35,723 bases of DNA, taken from the NCBI RefSeq assembly GCF_006636215.1, contig NZ_VIFM01000102.1:1-35723 (forward strand). The letters run 5' to 3'. The stretch comes from Myxococcus llanfairpwllgwyngyllgogerychwyrndrobwllllantysiliogogogochensis (GTDB lineage Bacteria; Myxococcota; Myxococcia; Myxococcales; Myxococcaceae). Of the stretch, positions 9,742 through 20,275 are shown in pieces. Numbering within the stretch: position 1 is the first letter of the stretch; each line of letters opens with the position of its first letter. Below the pieces are notes generated by a model that worked only from the letters and a program-made list of their open reading frames with translations, did not search any database and was not told the DNA's origin. A program made the position numbers and the translations under genes.

Positions 9742-10851
9742 TCAGCGGCCCTTGCCGAGGAAGTCCTTGATGGACGCGTAGATGGCGTCCTTGTCCGCGA
9801 TTTCGCTGAGCGCGACGTTGGGGGTGTCTCCCACCGCCTCGCGCAAGTCCTTGATGAACTGGCCGCTGCCGTAGGGGGACTCCACCTGTCCGTAGGCGAA
9901 CTGGTTGACGTTGGGCAGCACGTCGTTGCGCAGCATCTCGATGCACTGGCGCGTGTCGTCCGCGCTCCAGTTGTCACCGTCGCTGAAGTGGAACGGGTAG
10001 ATGTTCCACGCGCTCTTGGGGTAGTCCGCCAGGATGATGTCCCGGCAGAGCTTGTAGGCGCTGGAAATCATCGTCCCGCCGGACTCGCGGGTGTGGAAGA
10101 AGGTGTCGCGGTCCACTTCGCGCGCCACCGCATCGTGGATGATGTAGCGCGCCTCCAGGCCCTTGTATTGATGACGCAGCCACGTATCGAGCCAGAAGCT
10201 CTCGATGCGGACAATCTCCTTCTGCTCGTCGCCCATGGAGCCGGACACGTCCATCATGTAGATGATGACCGCGTTGGTCTCCGGCAGGTCCTGGAGCTTG
10301 TAGCTGCGGTAGCGGCGGTCTTCTCGCGTGGGGATGATGACCGGGCGCGCGGGGTCGTACGTGCCCGCGGCGATCTGCCGCCGCAGGGCCTGCTTGAAGG
10401 TGCGCTTGAAGTGCCTGAGCGATTCCGGACCGGTGGTGTTGATGCCGGTGTAGCGAATCTTCTGGGTGACGATCTTCTCGTTGTGGCGCCGCTCGATGTT
10501 GGGCAGCGACAGCTCCTCGCCCAGGATTTGCGCCAGCTCCTCGAGCGTGACGTCCACCTCCAGGGCGTGGTCTCCCTCGCCCTGGCCGGCCTGGTGGCCC
10601 TCCCCGGGCTCCACCGCCCCGGGGCCGAGCTGCTGACCCACCTCGCCCTCGCCCTGTCCGACGCCGCCCTGTTCCTTGTGGCCGTACTTGAAGCGAGGGA
10701 TGTCGATGAAGGGAATGGGGATGCTGATGGCATCCTTGCCTTTCTTCCCAATCATCTCGCCCTTCTGCACGTACTTGCGCAGGTTGGCTTTGATCTTCCC
10801 GCGGACGATCTGCTTGAAGCGGGAATGGTCCTGGTGGATCTTCAAGGTCAC
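9742..10851 (-). CDS. yeaH: YeaH/DUF444 family protein with von Willebrand A-type domain
   Basis: A 369-residue protein beginning at a GTG (10851), with purine-rich GAAGGG about 9 bases upstream. The N-terminus ([10 protein letters not shown]) matches the DUF444/YeaH family. Residues about 57-98 form a Gly/Gln/Glu-rich, probably disordered linker. A VWA-like domain starts near residue 195, with the metal-binding DVSGSMG at 201-207, followed by FHFSDGDNW. The family is found almost always next to PrkA (YeaG), as here, 26 bases after the prkA stop. In E. coli yeaGH is induced in stationary phase and nitrogen starvation. The VWA domain suggests a metal-dependent scaffold or adaptor function for the kinase, but no mechanism is known. 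Confidence 0.95.
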   Translation of the reverse strand: MTLKIHQDHSRFKQIVRGKIKANLRKYVQKGEMIGKKGKDAISIPIPFIDIPRFKYGHKEQGGVGQGEGEVGQQLGPGAVEPGEGHQAGQGEGDHALEVDVTLEELAQILGEELSLPNIERRHNEKIVTQKIRYTGINTTGPESLRHFKRTFKQALRRQIAAGTYDPARPVIIPTREDRRYRSYKLQDLPETNAVIIYMMDVSGSMGDEQKEIVRIESFWLDTWLRHQYKGLEARYIIHDAVAREVDRDTFFHTRESGGTMISSAYKLCRDIILADYPKSAWNIYPFHFSDGDNWSADDTRQCIEMLRNDVLPNVNQFAYGQVESPYGSGQFIKDLREAVGDTPNVALSEIADKDAIYASIKDFLGKGR

Positions 10852-10877
10852 GACGGCTCGCCCTTCTCCTGAGGTGG

Positions 10878-12941
<2,064 letters not shown>

Positions 12942-12947
12942 GTCTCT

Positions 12948-12991
12948 CCCTCGGGGGCCGTCCAGGGGTGCGAAATGTTCACACCCGAGGG
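12948..12991 (-). promoter_or_regulatory. Possible leader hairpin masking the prkA ribosome site
   Basis: Six-base arms at 12948-12953 and 12986-12991 can pair, with a nested stem of 4-5 base pairs (GGTG/CACC) between them. The start-proximal arm is part of the GAGGGAGAG that forms the prkA ribosome-binding region. Pairing would partly hide it. The outer stem has a large asymmetric bulge, so stability is uncertain. Confidence 0.25.
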
Positions 12992-13021
12992 GGCCAGAAT
13001 GGTGAACCTGGAGGGCTGGAT

Positions 13022-13037
13022 TGCCATTCCACAACCA
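13022..13037 (-). promoter_or_regulatory. Weak sigma-54-like promoter element upstream of prkA
   Basis: On the minus strand the 16-base stretch has TGG at the -24 end and GC-A at the -12 end with the correct 10-base spacing between the invariant GG and GC, but it departs from consensus at most other positions. Initiation would fall near 13011, leaving about a 70-base leader. E. coli yeaG is reported as NtrC/sigma-54 controlled, which is why it is noted. Confidence 0.22.
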
Positions 13038-13560
13038 TCCCGCCGAGGTCCCAGGCACGACAGCCCTGCAGCCAATTCGGGACCCCGCCGCGGAATGGGA
13101 CCGCGCGTTACGCTCGTGTCAGGGGCAGGACGCCGACCAGGCGCGCCCCCTCCACGGGGTGAAGAGGCAGAGGTGATTATAGGGCGGCGCTGGCGAGGGG
13201 GTAGGTGCCCCCCCCGAACGCGAGGGGTATTGAACGCCTGAAGGGTTTTCGGGCGCCCGCGGAAGGGCCAACTGTCCGCTGGTTGTGGGGCGGCGTCTCC
13301 GTTCGCTCCACATGTCGGCGTCAGGGTTTGCGTTCGTGCGAGGAAAGAGCGGCAGCCAGGCGGGCGACCCGGGCCTGGAGGGTGATACCTTCGCCCATTT
13401 GCGTACGGTGGGCGGGCTGGAAGAAGACGCACGCGCGGTGAGGCTCCGGGCGTTTCGGGGCGGGCTTCGCTGAGGGTGAAGTCGCTGGGAGGGCGAGGGT
13501 GGCGGAAGCGGGGGTCGCCAGCTTGGCTTTGTGCCGTGCCTGCGTATCCTGCCGCGCGTC

Positions 13561-15144
13561 ATGGCGACCGCACCTACTCCTGTCTCCCACCCTTCGTCCC
13601 CCGTGCCGAGCCTCGCGGCGGTCCCCACCCCCGCGCACGAGCCGAGCACGCGCTGGCTTCTGGGGATTCTGCTGGTGGTGGCCCTGTTGCCGCGGCTGGT
13701 GGTGTTCTTCCTCAACGAGAATCTCTACGGCGACGCGGTGGTGCGCACGGAGCTGGCGGAGCGCTGGCTGCGCGAGCCGCACCTCATCACCGCGTACGGG
13801 GATGGCGCGTACCAGTTCGGTCCGCTGCACCTGTACCTGGTGGGCGTGGCCCTGTCGGTGTTCGACAGGGAGGTGGCGGGGCGCGTGGTGAGCCTGCTGT
13901 TCGGCGTGCTGTCGGTGGTGCCGCTGTTCGCGCTGACGCGGCGGCTGTTCGGCTGGCGCGAGGGCGTGGTGGCCGGGCTGGCCTTCGCCGCCTGGGGCAT
14001 GCATCTGCAGTTCTCCACCACGGCGGGCAGCGAGGCGGTGTCGCTGTTCTTCATGCTGGCCGCCTTCGCGCTGTACGCGGAAGCGGTGGACGAGAACCGC
14101 TTCGCGCCGCTGTTCCAGGCCGCGCTGATGCTCAACCTCGCCTGCGCGCTGCGCTACGACGCGTGGATGTACATCCCGCTGCTCTGCGTGGCGTTGGTCT
14201 TCAGCAGCCAGGACAAGGTGGCGGCGTTGACGCGCGCGGTGGGCTTCGGGCTGGCGTGCCTCCCGTTCCCCCTGCTGTGGATGCAGGGCAACGAGCTGAT
14301 GCATGGCGATCCGTTCTTCCCCGTGAAGGCGGTGGAGGACTTCCATCGCAACTGGGTGCTGTCCTCGGCGGGCTCGGGGGCCGCCATCGGGTGGCGGGTG
14401 CAACAGCTGTTCTTCTGGCCCGGGGTGGCGCTGCTCACCCTGTCGCCGGGCGTGGCGTTGCTGGGCATGGTGGGCATGGTGAAGGCGTGGAAGGCGCGGC
14501 CGGACACGCGCTGGCTGGTGGCGGCGGCGGTGGTGCCCACCGCGTACTTCACGTTCCGCGCGGTGGTGCTGTTGAACTTCGTGCCGCTGGGGCGCTTCAC
14601 GGTGACGCAGCTGGTGGTGCTGCCGGTGTTCGTGGCCTTCGGCTTCGCGGCGCTGGTGGGCAGCAAGGGCGAGGGGCTGCGCAAGGCGGTGGTGGGCGTG
14701 ACGGCGGTGCTCGCGGTGGCGCTGCCGGTGGCCATGGGCCTGTTCACCTTCCACGCGGAGGGGCGGCTGCAGGATTCCTTGCGGCCGGTGAGTCCCACGT
14801 CGACCAACCCGGTGCCGGTGATGCGGGTGGCGGACTTCGTGAAGGAGCAGGTGGCGGCGAAGGGGGGCGCGGTGGCCCTCGACGACGACCCCAGCTACAT
14901 GGACCTGCAGGTGGCCTTCTTCTCCGGGCTGCCCGAGGAGCGCATCGCCCGCGTGCGCTGGGACACCTTCCGCAAGCGGCTGGCGGAGGCTCGGCCGGAG
15001 GTGTTGGTGCGCTTCGACCAGGGCTCGCTGGTGAAGGACCCCGGCGTGAAGCTGGAGGGGCGCACGCTGACGCTGGATGGCGTCGGCTACGAGGAGGTCG
15101 AGGGGTTCATCGCGCCGCTGCACGTGTACCGGCGCCGCGAGTAG
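13561..15144 (+). CDS. Integral-membrane glycosyltransferase, family 39 / ArnT-like
   Basis: A 527-residue protein with about ten or more hydrophobic segments. The first begins near residue 30 (LLGILLVVALLPRLVVFFL) and is followed by a loop with NLYGDAVVRTELA, the position of the acidic catalytic motif in GT-C fold enzymes that use lipid-linked sugars. The motif GPLHLYLVG and the long hydrophobic core fit GT39 (dolichyl-phosphate-mannose transferase-like) proteins. The soluble C-terminal part (about 420-527) contains DDDPSYMDLQVAFFSG and would be periplasmic. The ATG at 13561 is chosen because it yields a usual N-terminus; no good ribosome site is seen, and an in-frame start at 13531 is possible. 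It probably transfers a sugar from a polyprenyl-phosphate donor to an envelope glycan, lipid or protein. It is convergent with mltG, with only 7 bases between stops. Confidence 0.82.
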   Translation: MATAPTPVSHPSSPVPSLAAVPTPAHEPSTRWLLGILLVVALLPRLVVFFLNENLYGDAVVRTELAERWLREPHLITAYGDGAYQFGPLHLYLVGVALSVFDREVAGRVVSLLFGVLSVVPLFALTRRLFGWREGVVAGLAFAAWGMHLQFSTTAGSEAVSLFFMLAAFALYAEAVDENRFAPLFQAALMLNLACALRYDAWMYIPLLCVALVFSSQDKVAALTRAVGFGLACLPFPLLWMQGNELMHGDPFFPVKAVEDFHRNWVLSSAGSGAAIGWRVQQLFFWPGVALLTLSPGVALLGMVGMVKAWKARPDTRWLVAAAVVPTAYFTFRAVVLLNFVPLGRFTVTQLVVLPVFVAFGFAALVGSKGEGLRKAVVGVTAVLAVALPVAMGLFTFHAEGRLQDSLRPVSPTSTNPVPVMRVADFVKEQVAAKGGAVALDDDPSYMDLQVAFFSGLPEERIARVRWDTFRKRLAEARPEVLVRFDQGSLVKDPGVKLEGRTLTLDGVGYEEVEGFIAPLHVYRRRE

Positions 15145-15151
15145 GGGGGCC

Positions 15152-16213
15152 TCAGGGCTTGCGGGGCGCTGCTTGCTGCTTGCGGAAGAACTCCACCTGC
15201 CACTGCTTCACGAGCGCCTGGTGGCAGGCGTAGGTGGGGCAGAAGAGGTGCGTGCCGTCGTTGCGTGACACGAAGAAGAGGTCCTCGCAGGCCATGGGCG
15301 CGAGCGCGGCCTGGAGCGCCGCGGCGCCCGGGCTGGCGATGGGGCCCGGAGGCAGGCCCGACACCCTGTACGTGTTGTACGGGTGCGGCGTCTGGAGGTC
15401 CGCGCGGGTGAGGTTCTTCGTGAAGACGCCGCGCAAGAGGCGCATGGCGTAGAGCACCGTGGGGTCCGTCTCCAGGCGCATGCCCTTGCGGAGTCGGTTG
15501 TGGAAGACGCAGGCGATGCGCGGACGCTCCTCGGGCGCTCCCGTCTCCTTCTCCACGATGGAGGCGAGCGTGAAGGTCTGCAGCAGGCTCAGCTTCACGC
15601 CCGGCTGCCTCGCCGCGTCCGCCTTCCGGTATTCCTCCAGCGCTCGCGCCACCATCTTCCCAAGCACGGCCTCTTCGCCTACGCCCTTGGAAAAGGTGTA
15701 CGTGTCCGGGAAGAGGAAGCCCTCGATGGACTTCGCCGGCACGCCTGCCTCTCTCAGGAAGGCCGCATCGGCGACGAGCGCTTCGAGCTTCTGGAGGTTG
15801 AGGCCGAGCCCGGACGCCGCGAGCAGGGGGAGGATCTCCTCCGCCCGCAGTCCCTCCGGCACGGTGAAACGGTGCAACTTCACCTGACCGGTGACGATTC
15901 TCTCCAGGACCTGGGCCGGGGTGATGGGGCCCTGGAATTCGTACTCACCGGCCTTCAGTCGGGGCCCGAATCCCTCCTGTCGCAGGTAGCGATAGGTCCG
16001 CTCCTCGTCCGGCACCACGCCTCGGGCCGCCAGGAGCCGGGCGAGCGCGCGAGGCCCCGTGCCAGGAGCAACGTCCACCGTCACGGGCGCGGGCAGCGCG
16101 GAGGGCGTGTCGGCGAAGTCGTCGAGGTGGCGCGCTTGCTGGAAGTACCAGCCTCCCACGCCCGCCGCCGCGAGGACGGCGAGCGCGAGCACGGCGACCA
16201 GGGCCTTCTTCAC
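15152..16213 (-). CDS. mltG: Endolytic murein transglycosylase MltG
   Basis: A 353-residue protein with one N-terminal membrane anchor (residues about 4-24), a LysM-like subdomain (about 44-105) and the YceG catalytic domain. The catalytic glutamate is Glu221 in LASIVEKETG, corresponding to E. coli Glu218. Other family blocks are EGFLFPDTYTF, LETDPTVLYA, YNTYRVSGLPPGPIASPG and the late N-D-G-T-H-L-F. MltG cleaves nascent glycan strands at the inner membrane and is thought to set glycan length. The start is a GTG (16213) whose first bases overlap the ruvX stop (GTGA at 16210-16213), so the two genes are translationally coupled. The ruvX-mltG pairing is also seen in many other bacteria. Confidence 0.97.
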   Translation of the reverse strand: MKKALVAVLALAVLAAAGVGGWYFQQARHLDDFADTPSALPAPVTVDVAPGTGPRALARLLAARGVVPDEERTYRYLRQEGFGPRLKAGEYEFQGPITPAQVLERIVTGQVKLHRFTVPEGLRAEEILPLLAASGLGLNLQKLEALVADAAFLREAGVPAKSIEGFLFPDTYTFSKGVGEEAVLGKMVARALEEYRKADAARQPGVKLSLLQTFTLASIVEKETGAPEERPRIACVFHNRLRKGMRLETDPTVLYAMRLLRGVFTKNLTRADLQTPHPYNTYRVSGLPPGPIASPGAAALQAALAPMACEDLFFVSRNDGTHLFCPTYACHQALVKQWQVEFFRKQQAAPRKP

Positions 16214-16680
16214 TCCGAGGGTTCCGAGTCGTAGTCGTCGTAGTCATCCGCGTGCAGGGCCGTCTCCGGGGGGCGGCGGGCGTCCAGCCAGCCCTGGAGG
16301 ATGAACTGCGCGGCCACCTGGTCGATGACCTCCTTGCGGCGGGCTCGGCTGACGTCGGCTTCCAGGAGCGTGCGGGTGGCGGCCACGGTGGACAGGCGCT
16401 CGTCACACAGCTCCACCTGGACACCGAGGGACTGGGCCACGGCGTCCCCGAACTTGCGCGAGGCCTCCGCGCGCGGGCCCTCGGAGCCGTCCATGTTGAG
16501 GGGCAGTCCGATGACCATGCGGTCCACCTCGTGCTCGCGCGCCAGGGCGCCGAGGGCGGCGAGGTCCGCCTTGAGCGAGGTTCGTCGGATGGTGGTGACG
16601 CCCTGGGCGGTGAGACCCAGGCCATCCGAGACGGCCACGCCGATGGTCTTGGTTCCGAAGTCCAAACCGAAGGTGCGCAT
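16210..16680 (-). CDS. ruvX: RuvX/YqgF family Holliday junction resolvase-like nuclease
   Basis: A 156-residue protein with the RNase H-like YqgF fold: LDFGTKTIGVAVSD at the N-terminus with the first catalytic Asp, VIGLPLNMDGSEG, CDERLST with the second acidic site, and IDQVAAQFILQGWLD with the last Asp. The family acts in 5'-end maturation of 16S rRNA and/or Holliday junction processing. After the conserved domain there is an acidic tail rich in Asp/Tyr/Glu (about residues 144-156), which is unusual but not disruptive. No strong ribosome site precedes the ATG at 16680. It overlaps mltG downstream and is divergent from the gene at 16873. Confidence 0.95.
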   Translation of the reverse strand: MRTFGLDFGTKTIGVAVSDGLGLTAQGVTTIRRTSLKADLAALGALAREHEVDRMVIGLPLNMDGSEGPRAEASRKFGDAVAQSLGVQVELCDERLSTVAATRTLLEADVSRARRKEVIDQVAAQFILQGWLDARRPPETALHADDYDDYDSEPSE

Positions 16681-16872
16681 GTGCCGGGGACCATAACCGC
16701 AATCCTCCGTCGCGGACCGCTCCGTCCGACGTCGGGGACGCGCCTTGCCTGTCAGTGAGGCTAACCGACGGAATTCGCTGCGACGACGTGCGAGCCGTCA
16801 GGCGGCATCCTCTCTGCAAACCCGACGGCCCATCGCACGGCACGGCTTCCAACACGCCGCGCGGGAGGGCTC

Positions 16873-18357
16873 ATGGTGGACTTTCTGAAGGGCGCGACGA
16901 ACCTGCTGGCCAGCCCGGAGGGCACGGCGATGAATGGGGCGGGTGACGCGGGGGGATTGCCGCCCCTGGTTTCCAACTCCATCAAGACGGCGGCGGGCGT
17001 CGCGACGGGCAACGTGTTGTTGGCGGCGAGCGGCGTGGTGGGGGTGGCGGAGGACTTGAAGAAGAACCCGCCCGCGAAGACGGAGTACGCGTCGGCTTCG
17101 GGGGGAGCGGCGGCGAAGACGGAGGGCTATGCGGCAATCCTTCCCACGGGCACCAGCGCGCTGGACCCGAAGATGCTGGATTACGAGGACGCGCTGAAGG
17201 TGCTCGAGGCGAACTTCGACCAGCTGGACCTCGCGGATGGAAAGAAGTCCGGCTCGCTGTCGAAGGACGAACTGCGGCGCGCGGCCAACGACGCGAGCCT
17301 GTCCCCGCAGTTGCGAAGCGCGGCCCGCTTCCTGACGGAGAACGCGGCGTTGTTCGAGCGGGTGGATTCGAGCGGGCTGCTCGCGCGGTTCATGCCGGTG
17401 GTGGGGCGGCTGTACAACGACGACCGCATCAAGCTGTCGGGAGTGCGCTCGGAGCTGAAGCGCGTGGGCGAGGAGTTCGCTCGCTACGGACGACCGGAGC
17501 GCCCTCGGACGCCGAAGCCCGAGCCGGAGACGTGTCCGCCCTCGACGGGGACGCCGGGCACGCGCCCTCCCACCACGGGAGGCCCATCGCCGGGCACTCC
17601 TTCACCGGGCACGCGTCCTCCGTCCACGGGAGGCCCATCGCCGGGCACTTCGTCACCGGGCACGGGTGGAGGAACGGGCCCGGTGGGTGGCGGTGGCAAG
17701 CCGCCCACGTCGAAGGACCCGGATTTTCGCGAGTACCTCGAGGCGGTGGCGGTGCTGCGCGACAACTGGGGCACGTTCGACACGGCGGCGGGAACGAAGG
17801 ATGACCGCGTTACGCGCGAGGACATGGCGGCGCTGCTCTTGAGCCCCGCAGCGTCCTCGACGCTGAAGAAGGCCGCGCAGTTCTTCAAGGACAACCCGCT
17901 GTACTTCGACCGGTTGGAGATGGCGGCGGGCATCGACGGCCGCGACGGCATCATCGGGTTGCTGGATGTGAAGGCGGAGCTGGCGCAGTCGGGCGGCTCG
18001 AAGATGACGACGTCCCCGTCGAAGGGCTCGAGCGCGCGCTCCATCGTCGACAACCCGAACATGAGCATCGAGGACAAGGTGCAGGCCATCCTCGGCTCCA
18101 TCTCCACGGAGACGGACGCGGAGATTCTCCAGGTCATGGAAAGCATGGCGAGCGCGGGGGAGGACCGCGCGTCGCTGGGCACGTCGGACGCGGACAAGAA
18201 GAAGGCGGCGACGCTCGACGGGAACATGCGCGAACTGGAGCTGCGGCTTCAGCGACTGCTGGAGAAGCGCAAGTCCATGTTCGACCTGATGAGCAACATG
18301 TCCGCGAAGTTCAACGAGATGGCGAAGACGGCCATCTCCAACCTGCGCGGGGCCTGA
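16873..18357 (+). CDS. Type III secretion translocator/filament-like protein with two EF-hand-like helical repeats
   Basis: A 494-residue protein; GGGAGG lies about 6 bases before the ATG. Residues 30-60 are moderately hydrophobic (SIKTAAGVATGNVLLAASG). Two related modules at about 102-198 and 281-372 share the pattern F-D-x(2-3)-D/A...D-x-(L/M)-x(3)-A/L...S-(P/S)-x-L-(R/K)-x-A-A-(R/Q)-F-x(6)-L-F/Y-F-(E/D)-R. This resembles modules in HrpF/NolX-type and related secreted proteins, including an EF-hand-like D-x-(A/K)-D-G stretch. Between them (about 205-280) is a Pro/Gly/Thr/Ser linker with 17-residue repeats. The C-terminus (about 440-494) is a predicted coiled coil ending MFDLMSNMSAKFNEMAK, like filament or translocator tails of type III systems. 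The next gene, 6 bases later, encodes a SycD/LcrH-like chaperone, which supports the reading. Assignment is by motif and context only. Confidence 0.55.
   Translation: MVDFLKGATNLLASPEGTAMNGAGDAGGLPPLVSNSIKTAAGVATGNVLLAASGVVGVAEDLKKNPPAKTEYASASGGAAAKTEGYAAILPTGTSALDPKMLDYEDALKVLEANFDQLDLADGKKSGSLSKDELRRAANDASLSPQLRSAARFLTENAALFERVDSSGLLARFMPVVGRLYNDDRIKLSGVRSELKRVGEEFARYGRPERPRTPKPEPETCPPSTGTPGTRPPTTGGPSPGTPSPGTRPPSTGGPSPGTSSPGTGGGTGPVGGGGKPPTSKDPDFREYLEAVAVLRDNWGTFDTAAGTKDDRVTREDMAALLLSPAASSTLKKAAQFFKDNPLYFDRLEMAAGIDGRDGIIGLLDVKAELAQSGGSKMTTSPSKGSSARSIVDNPNMSIEDKVQAILGSISTETDAEILQVMESMASAGEDRASLGTSDADKKKAATLDGNMRELELRLQRLLEKRKSMFDLMSNMSAKFNEMAKTAISNLRGA
17581..17682 (+). repeat. 51-base tandem repeat encoding a Pro/Gly/Ser/Thr linker
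   Basis: Two adjacent copies begin at 17581 and 17632 (period 51 bases, 17 residues, GGPSPGT-SPGT type), with a degenerate partial copy upstream. They join the two helical modules of the protein and are likely to vary in copy number among strains. Confidence 0.75.
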
Positions 18358-18363
18358 GGAGCC

Positions 18364-18888
18364 ATGGGACGCGTCATCAAACACGAAGGGGCTGAGGCGA
18401 TGCGGATGGAGAGCGGCGCGGTGCAGCGGATGAAGTCCTTCGCGCGGGGCGAGGCGACGTGGGCGGAGGTGGAGGGGATGACCTTCGAGGAGGCGAAGGC
18501 GATTGCGCAGGTGGGGTGTGACCTGGCCGCGGCGGGGCGGTTGGAGGAGGCGCGCATCCTCTTCGAGGGCCTGGTGGCGGGGAACCCGAGGGACGCGGGG
18601 GCTCGCGCGGCGCTGGGCACCGTGTACCAGAAGCTCGGGAGGCTGGAGGAAGCCATCGCGGAGTACAGCGCGGCGCTGGCGAGGGATGCCGCGCATCCGG
18701 TGGCGCTGGCGAATCGGGGGGAGTTGTACCTGCGCAAGGGGGAGCGGCAGGGGTTCACGGACCTCTCCAACGCCGTGGAGGTGGACCCGCACGGCGAGAC
18801 GGCGGCGGGCCGCCGGGCGAGGGCGCTGGTGAAGGCCATCACCCTGGTGGCGGTGGAGAAGCTGAAGCAGGACGCCCAGCAGCCGTAG
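18364..18888 (+). CDS. TPR protein resembling SycD/LcrH class II type III secretion chaperones
   Basis: A 174-residue protein. The sequence TGAGGAG, overlapping the previous stop codon, forms its ribosome site, so it is tightly coupled to the preceding gene. After an N-terminal segment (ATWAEVEGMTFEEAKAIAQV) there are about three tetratricopeptide repeats: AAAGRLEEARILFEGLV, LGTVYQKLGRLEEAIAEYSAAL and a third starting LANRGELYLRKGE. The order resembles LcrH/SycD/IpgC chaperones, where three TPRs follow a helical N-terminus and hold translocators in the cytoplasm before export; the total length (160-175) also fits. A generic TPR protein cannot be excluded. Its likely client is the product of the gene just upstream. 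Confidence 0.65.
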   Translation: MGRVIKHEGAEAMRMESGAVQRMKSFARGEATWAEVEGMTFEEAKAIAQVGCDLAAAGRLEEARILFEGLVAGNPRDAGARAALGTVYQKLGRLEEAIAEYSAALARDAAHPVALANRGELYLRKGERQGFTDLSNAVEVDPHGETAAGRRARALVKAITLVAVEKLKQDAQQP

Positions 18889-18909
18889 CTGGGCACGGGG
18901 GGGTGTGGT

Positions 18910-18941
18910 GCCGCCGGCGCTCGGGGGAGTGGCCCGGCGGC
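18910..18941. terminator. GC-rich hairpin between convergent genes
   Basis: Eight-base perfect arms at 18910-18917 and 18934-18941 with a 16-base loop lie just after the chaperone-like gene and before the end of the convergent M48 gene. There is no T-tract; it may terminate or protect transcripts from either side. Confidence 0.4.
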
Positions 18942-19020
18942 GGCTGTCGGCGGGTGGGCTCGTGTGGAGAGGGAACGGGAAATGGGGGAGCCCACCTGCC
19001 GGCCGCTTTTTCGGGTCGCG

Positions 19021-20214
19021 TCAGGGTTGAGGCAGGTCGGCGAGCCGCTCGCCAATGGGGGGATGGCTCTGTCCCTTGAGGACGACCCAGCGGGGGGGCG
19101 CGGGGTCCATCTTGTTCACGCGGGCGGCCTTCACCAGCATGCGGCGGAACGCGTCGACGTCGTGGGTGAGGCGCAGGGCGTAGCGGTCCGCCTCGCGCTC
19201 GCGCTCGCGAGAGAAGGCCCCGGCGATGGGGCCGCCGACGAGGAGGACGCCGGACAGGAGCAGGGAGAGCAGGGGGAGGGTGCGGATGTCCGCGAAGCGC
19301 GTGGTGCCAAACCAGCCTCGCGTGGAGGCGGCGCGCAGGAGTCGGTCGATGGCGAAGAGGAGCGCCACCAGGGCCAGCGAGGAGGCGATGCGGCCGGGCC
19401 ACTTCGGCTCATGCACATGGCCCGCCTCGTGGGCCACGGCGGCGAGCACCTCGTCCTCGGTGAGCTCCTGCAGGATGATGTCGTTGAGGACGATGGTGCG
19501 CGTGGGGCCCTGGCCCGCGAAGTACGCCTGGAGCCGTCGCGAGGCGATGGAGGTCTTCTCCACCAGCACGTCGGAGAAGGCGATGTCCGCCTGGGTCATC
19601 AGCTCCGTCATCCGCGTGCGCAAGGGGCCCGCGGGAAGGGGGTGCTGGTCGAAGTAGAGGCGCCCCCGATACGGGTCCAGCGCGGAGGAGACGAGCAGGA
19701 GCAGGGCGACGGGCACGCCCAGAATCCACCACCAGTGGCGCGTGCGACGGGCCAGGCCGTACAGGCCGATGACGAGCGCCGCGATGGCGAGCGCCCCCAG
19801 CAGGTGGCCCTTGAGCATGTCCCGGGCGAAGGCGGCCGGGGTGTAGTTGGACATGCCGTGCTGGTGCTCCAGCGAGTACGCGAACCAGATGTCCACCGGC
19901 GCGTAGACGAGCTTCACGAACAGGTCCGTCATCAAGGCGAAGAGGACGGCCGCGCCCCAGCCCGACTCACCCCACAGCCGGTCCATGGCGCGAAAGAAGG
20001 CGCGGCTGACGGGGGCGGTGCGCAAGAAGCCGAGCCTGCGCTCCATGCCGGCCGCGGCCGCCGTGGCCATGCGGAAGAAGGGGTGGACGAGCACGCCCAG
20101 GAGCAGCGCCAGCAGGGCCAGCCGCGCGAAGGGGTCCACCGCGGCCCGGACGTAGTAGGGCAGGTGGTAGGCGTGAATCTCCGCCAGTTGCTCGGGCGTG
20201 AAGAGGGGCTCCAT
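19021..20214 (-). CDS. M48 family membrane zinc metallopeptidase (Ste24/HtpX-like)
   Basis: A 397-residue protein from the ATG at 20214, with GGGGA about 7 bases upstream; a GTG at 20271 in the same frame is less likely. At least five hydrophobic segments are visible: two before residue 110, two around 140-185, and others after the active site. The zinc motif HEAGH is at 262-266 (AAVAHEAGHVHE), and the third ligand region is EREREADRYAL further on, giving a complete M48 site. The N-terminal part resembles the M48 N-terminal domain of CAAX prenyl proteases. It probably cleaves membrane or misfolded proteins on the cytoplasmic face. It follows the TPR lipoprotein gene on the same strand, with about a 60-base gap, and may be co-transcribed with it. 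Confidence 0.9.
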   Translation of the reverse strand: MEPLFTPEQLAEIHAYHLPYYVRAAVDPFARLALLALLLGVLVHPFFRMATAAAAGMERRLGFLRTAPVSRAFFRAMDRLWGESGWGAAVLFALMTDLFVKLVYAPVDIWFAYSLEHQHGMSNYTPAAFARDMLKGHLLGALAIAALVIGLYGLARRTRHWWWILGVPVALLLLVSSALDPYRGRLYFDQHPLPAGPLRTRMTELMTQADIAFSDVLVEKTSIASRRLQAYFAGQGPTRTIVLNDIILQELTEDEVLAAVAHEAGHVHEPKWPGRIASSLALVALLFAIDRLLRAASTRGWFGTTRFADIRTLPLLSLLLSGVLLVGGPIAGAFSREREREADRYALRLTHDVDAFRRMLVKAARVNKMDPAPPRWVVLKGQSHPPIGERLADLPQP

Positions 20215-20275
20215 GCGAAGTCCCCAGGCTACGCCGCGCGGCCCCTGGCTGCCCAGCCAGGGGTGGTCCACCGGT

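Larger units (their letters stand above)
12942..13560. other. Non-coding region between divergent prkA and the glycosyltransferase gene
   Basis: About 619 bases with no convincing gene on either strand; frames that are open here have low-complexity, Arg/Pro-rich translations and run as antisense extensions of neighbours. Visible items are the possible prkA leader hairpin and sigma-54-like element, an eight-C run near 13209-13216, and a GGGCGCCC palindrome near 13251. The length suggests regulatory content for the prkA operon and for the gene starting at 13561. Confidence 0.6.

Noticed and set aside
13321-15123. A 600-residue minus-strand frame opposite the glycosyltransferase gene
   Set aside because: His/Gln/Arg-rich translation typical of an antisense of hydrophobic GC-rich coding sequence.
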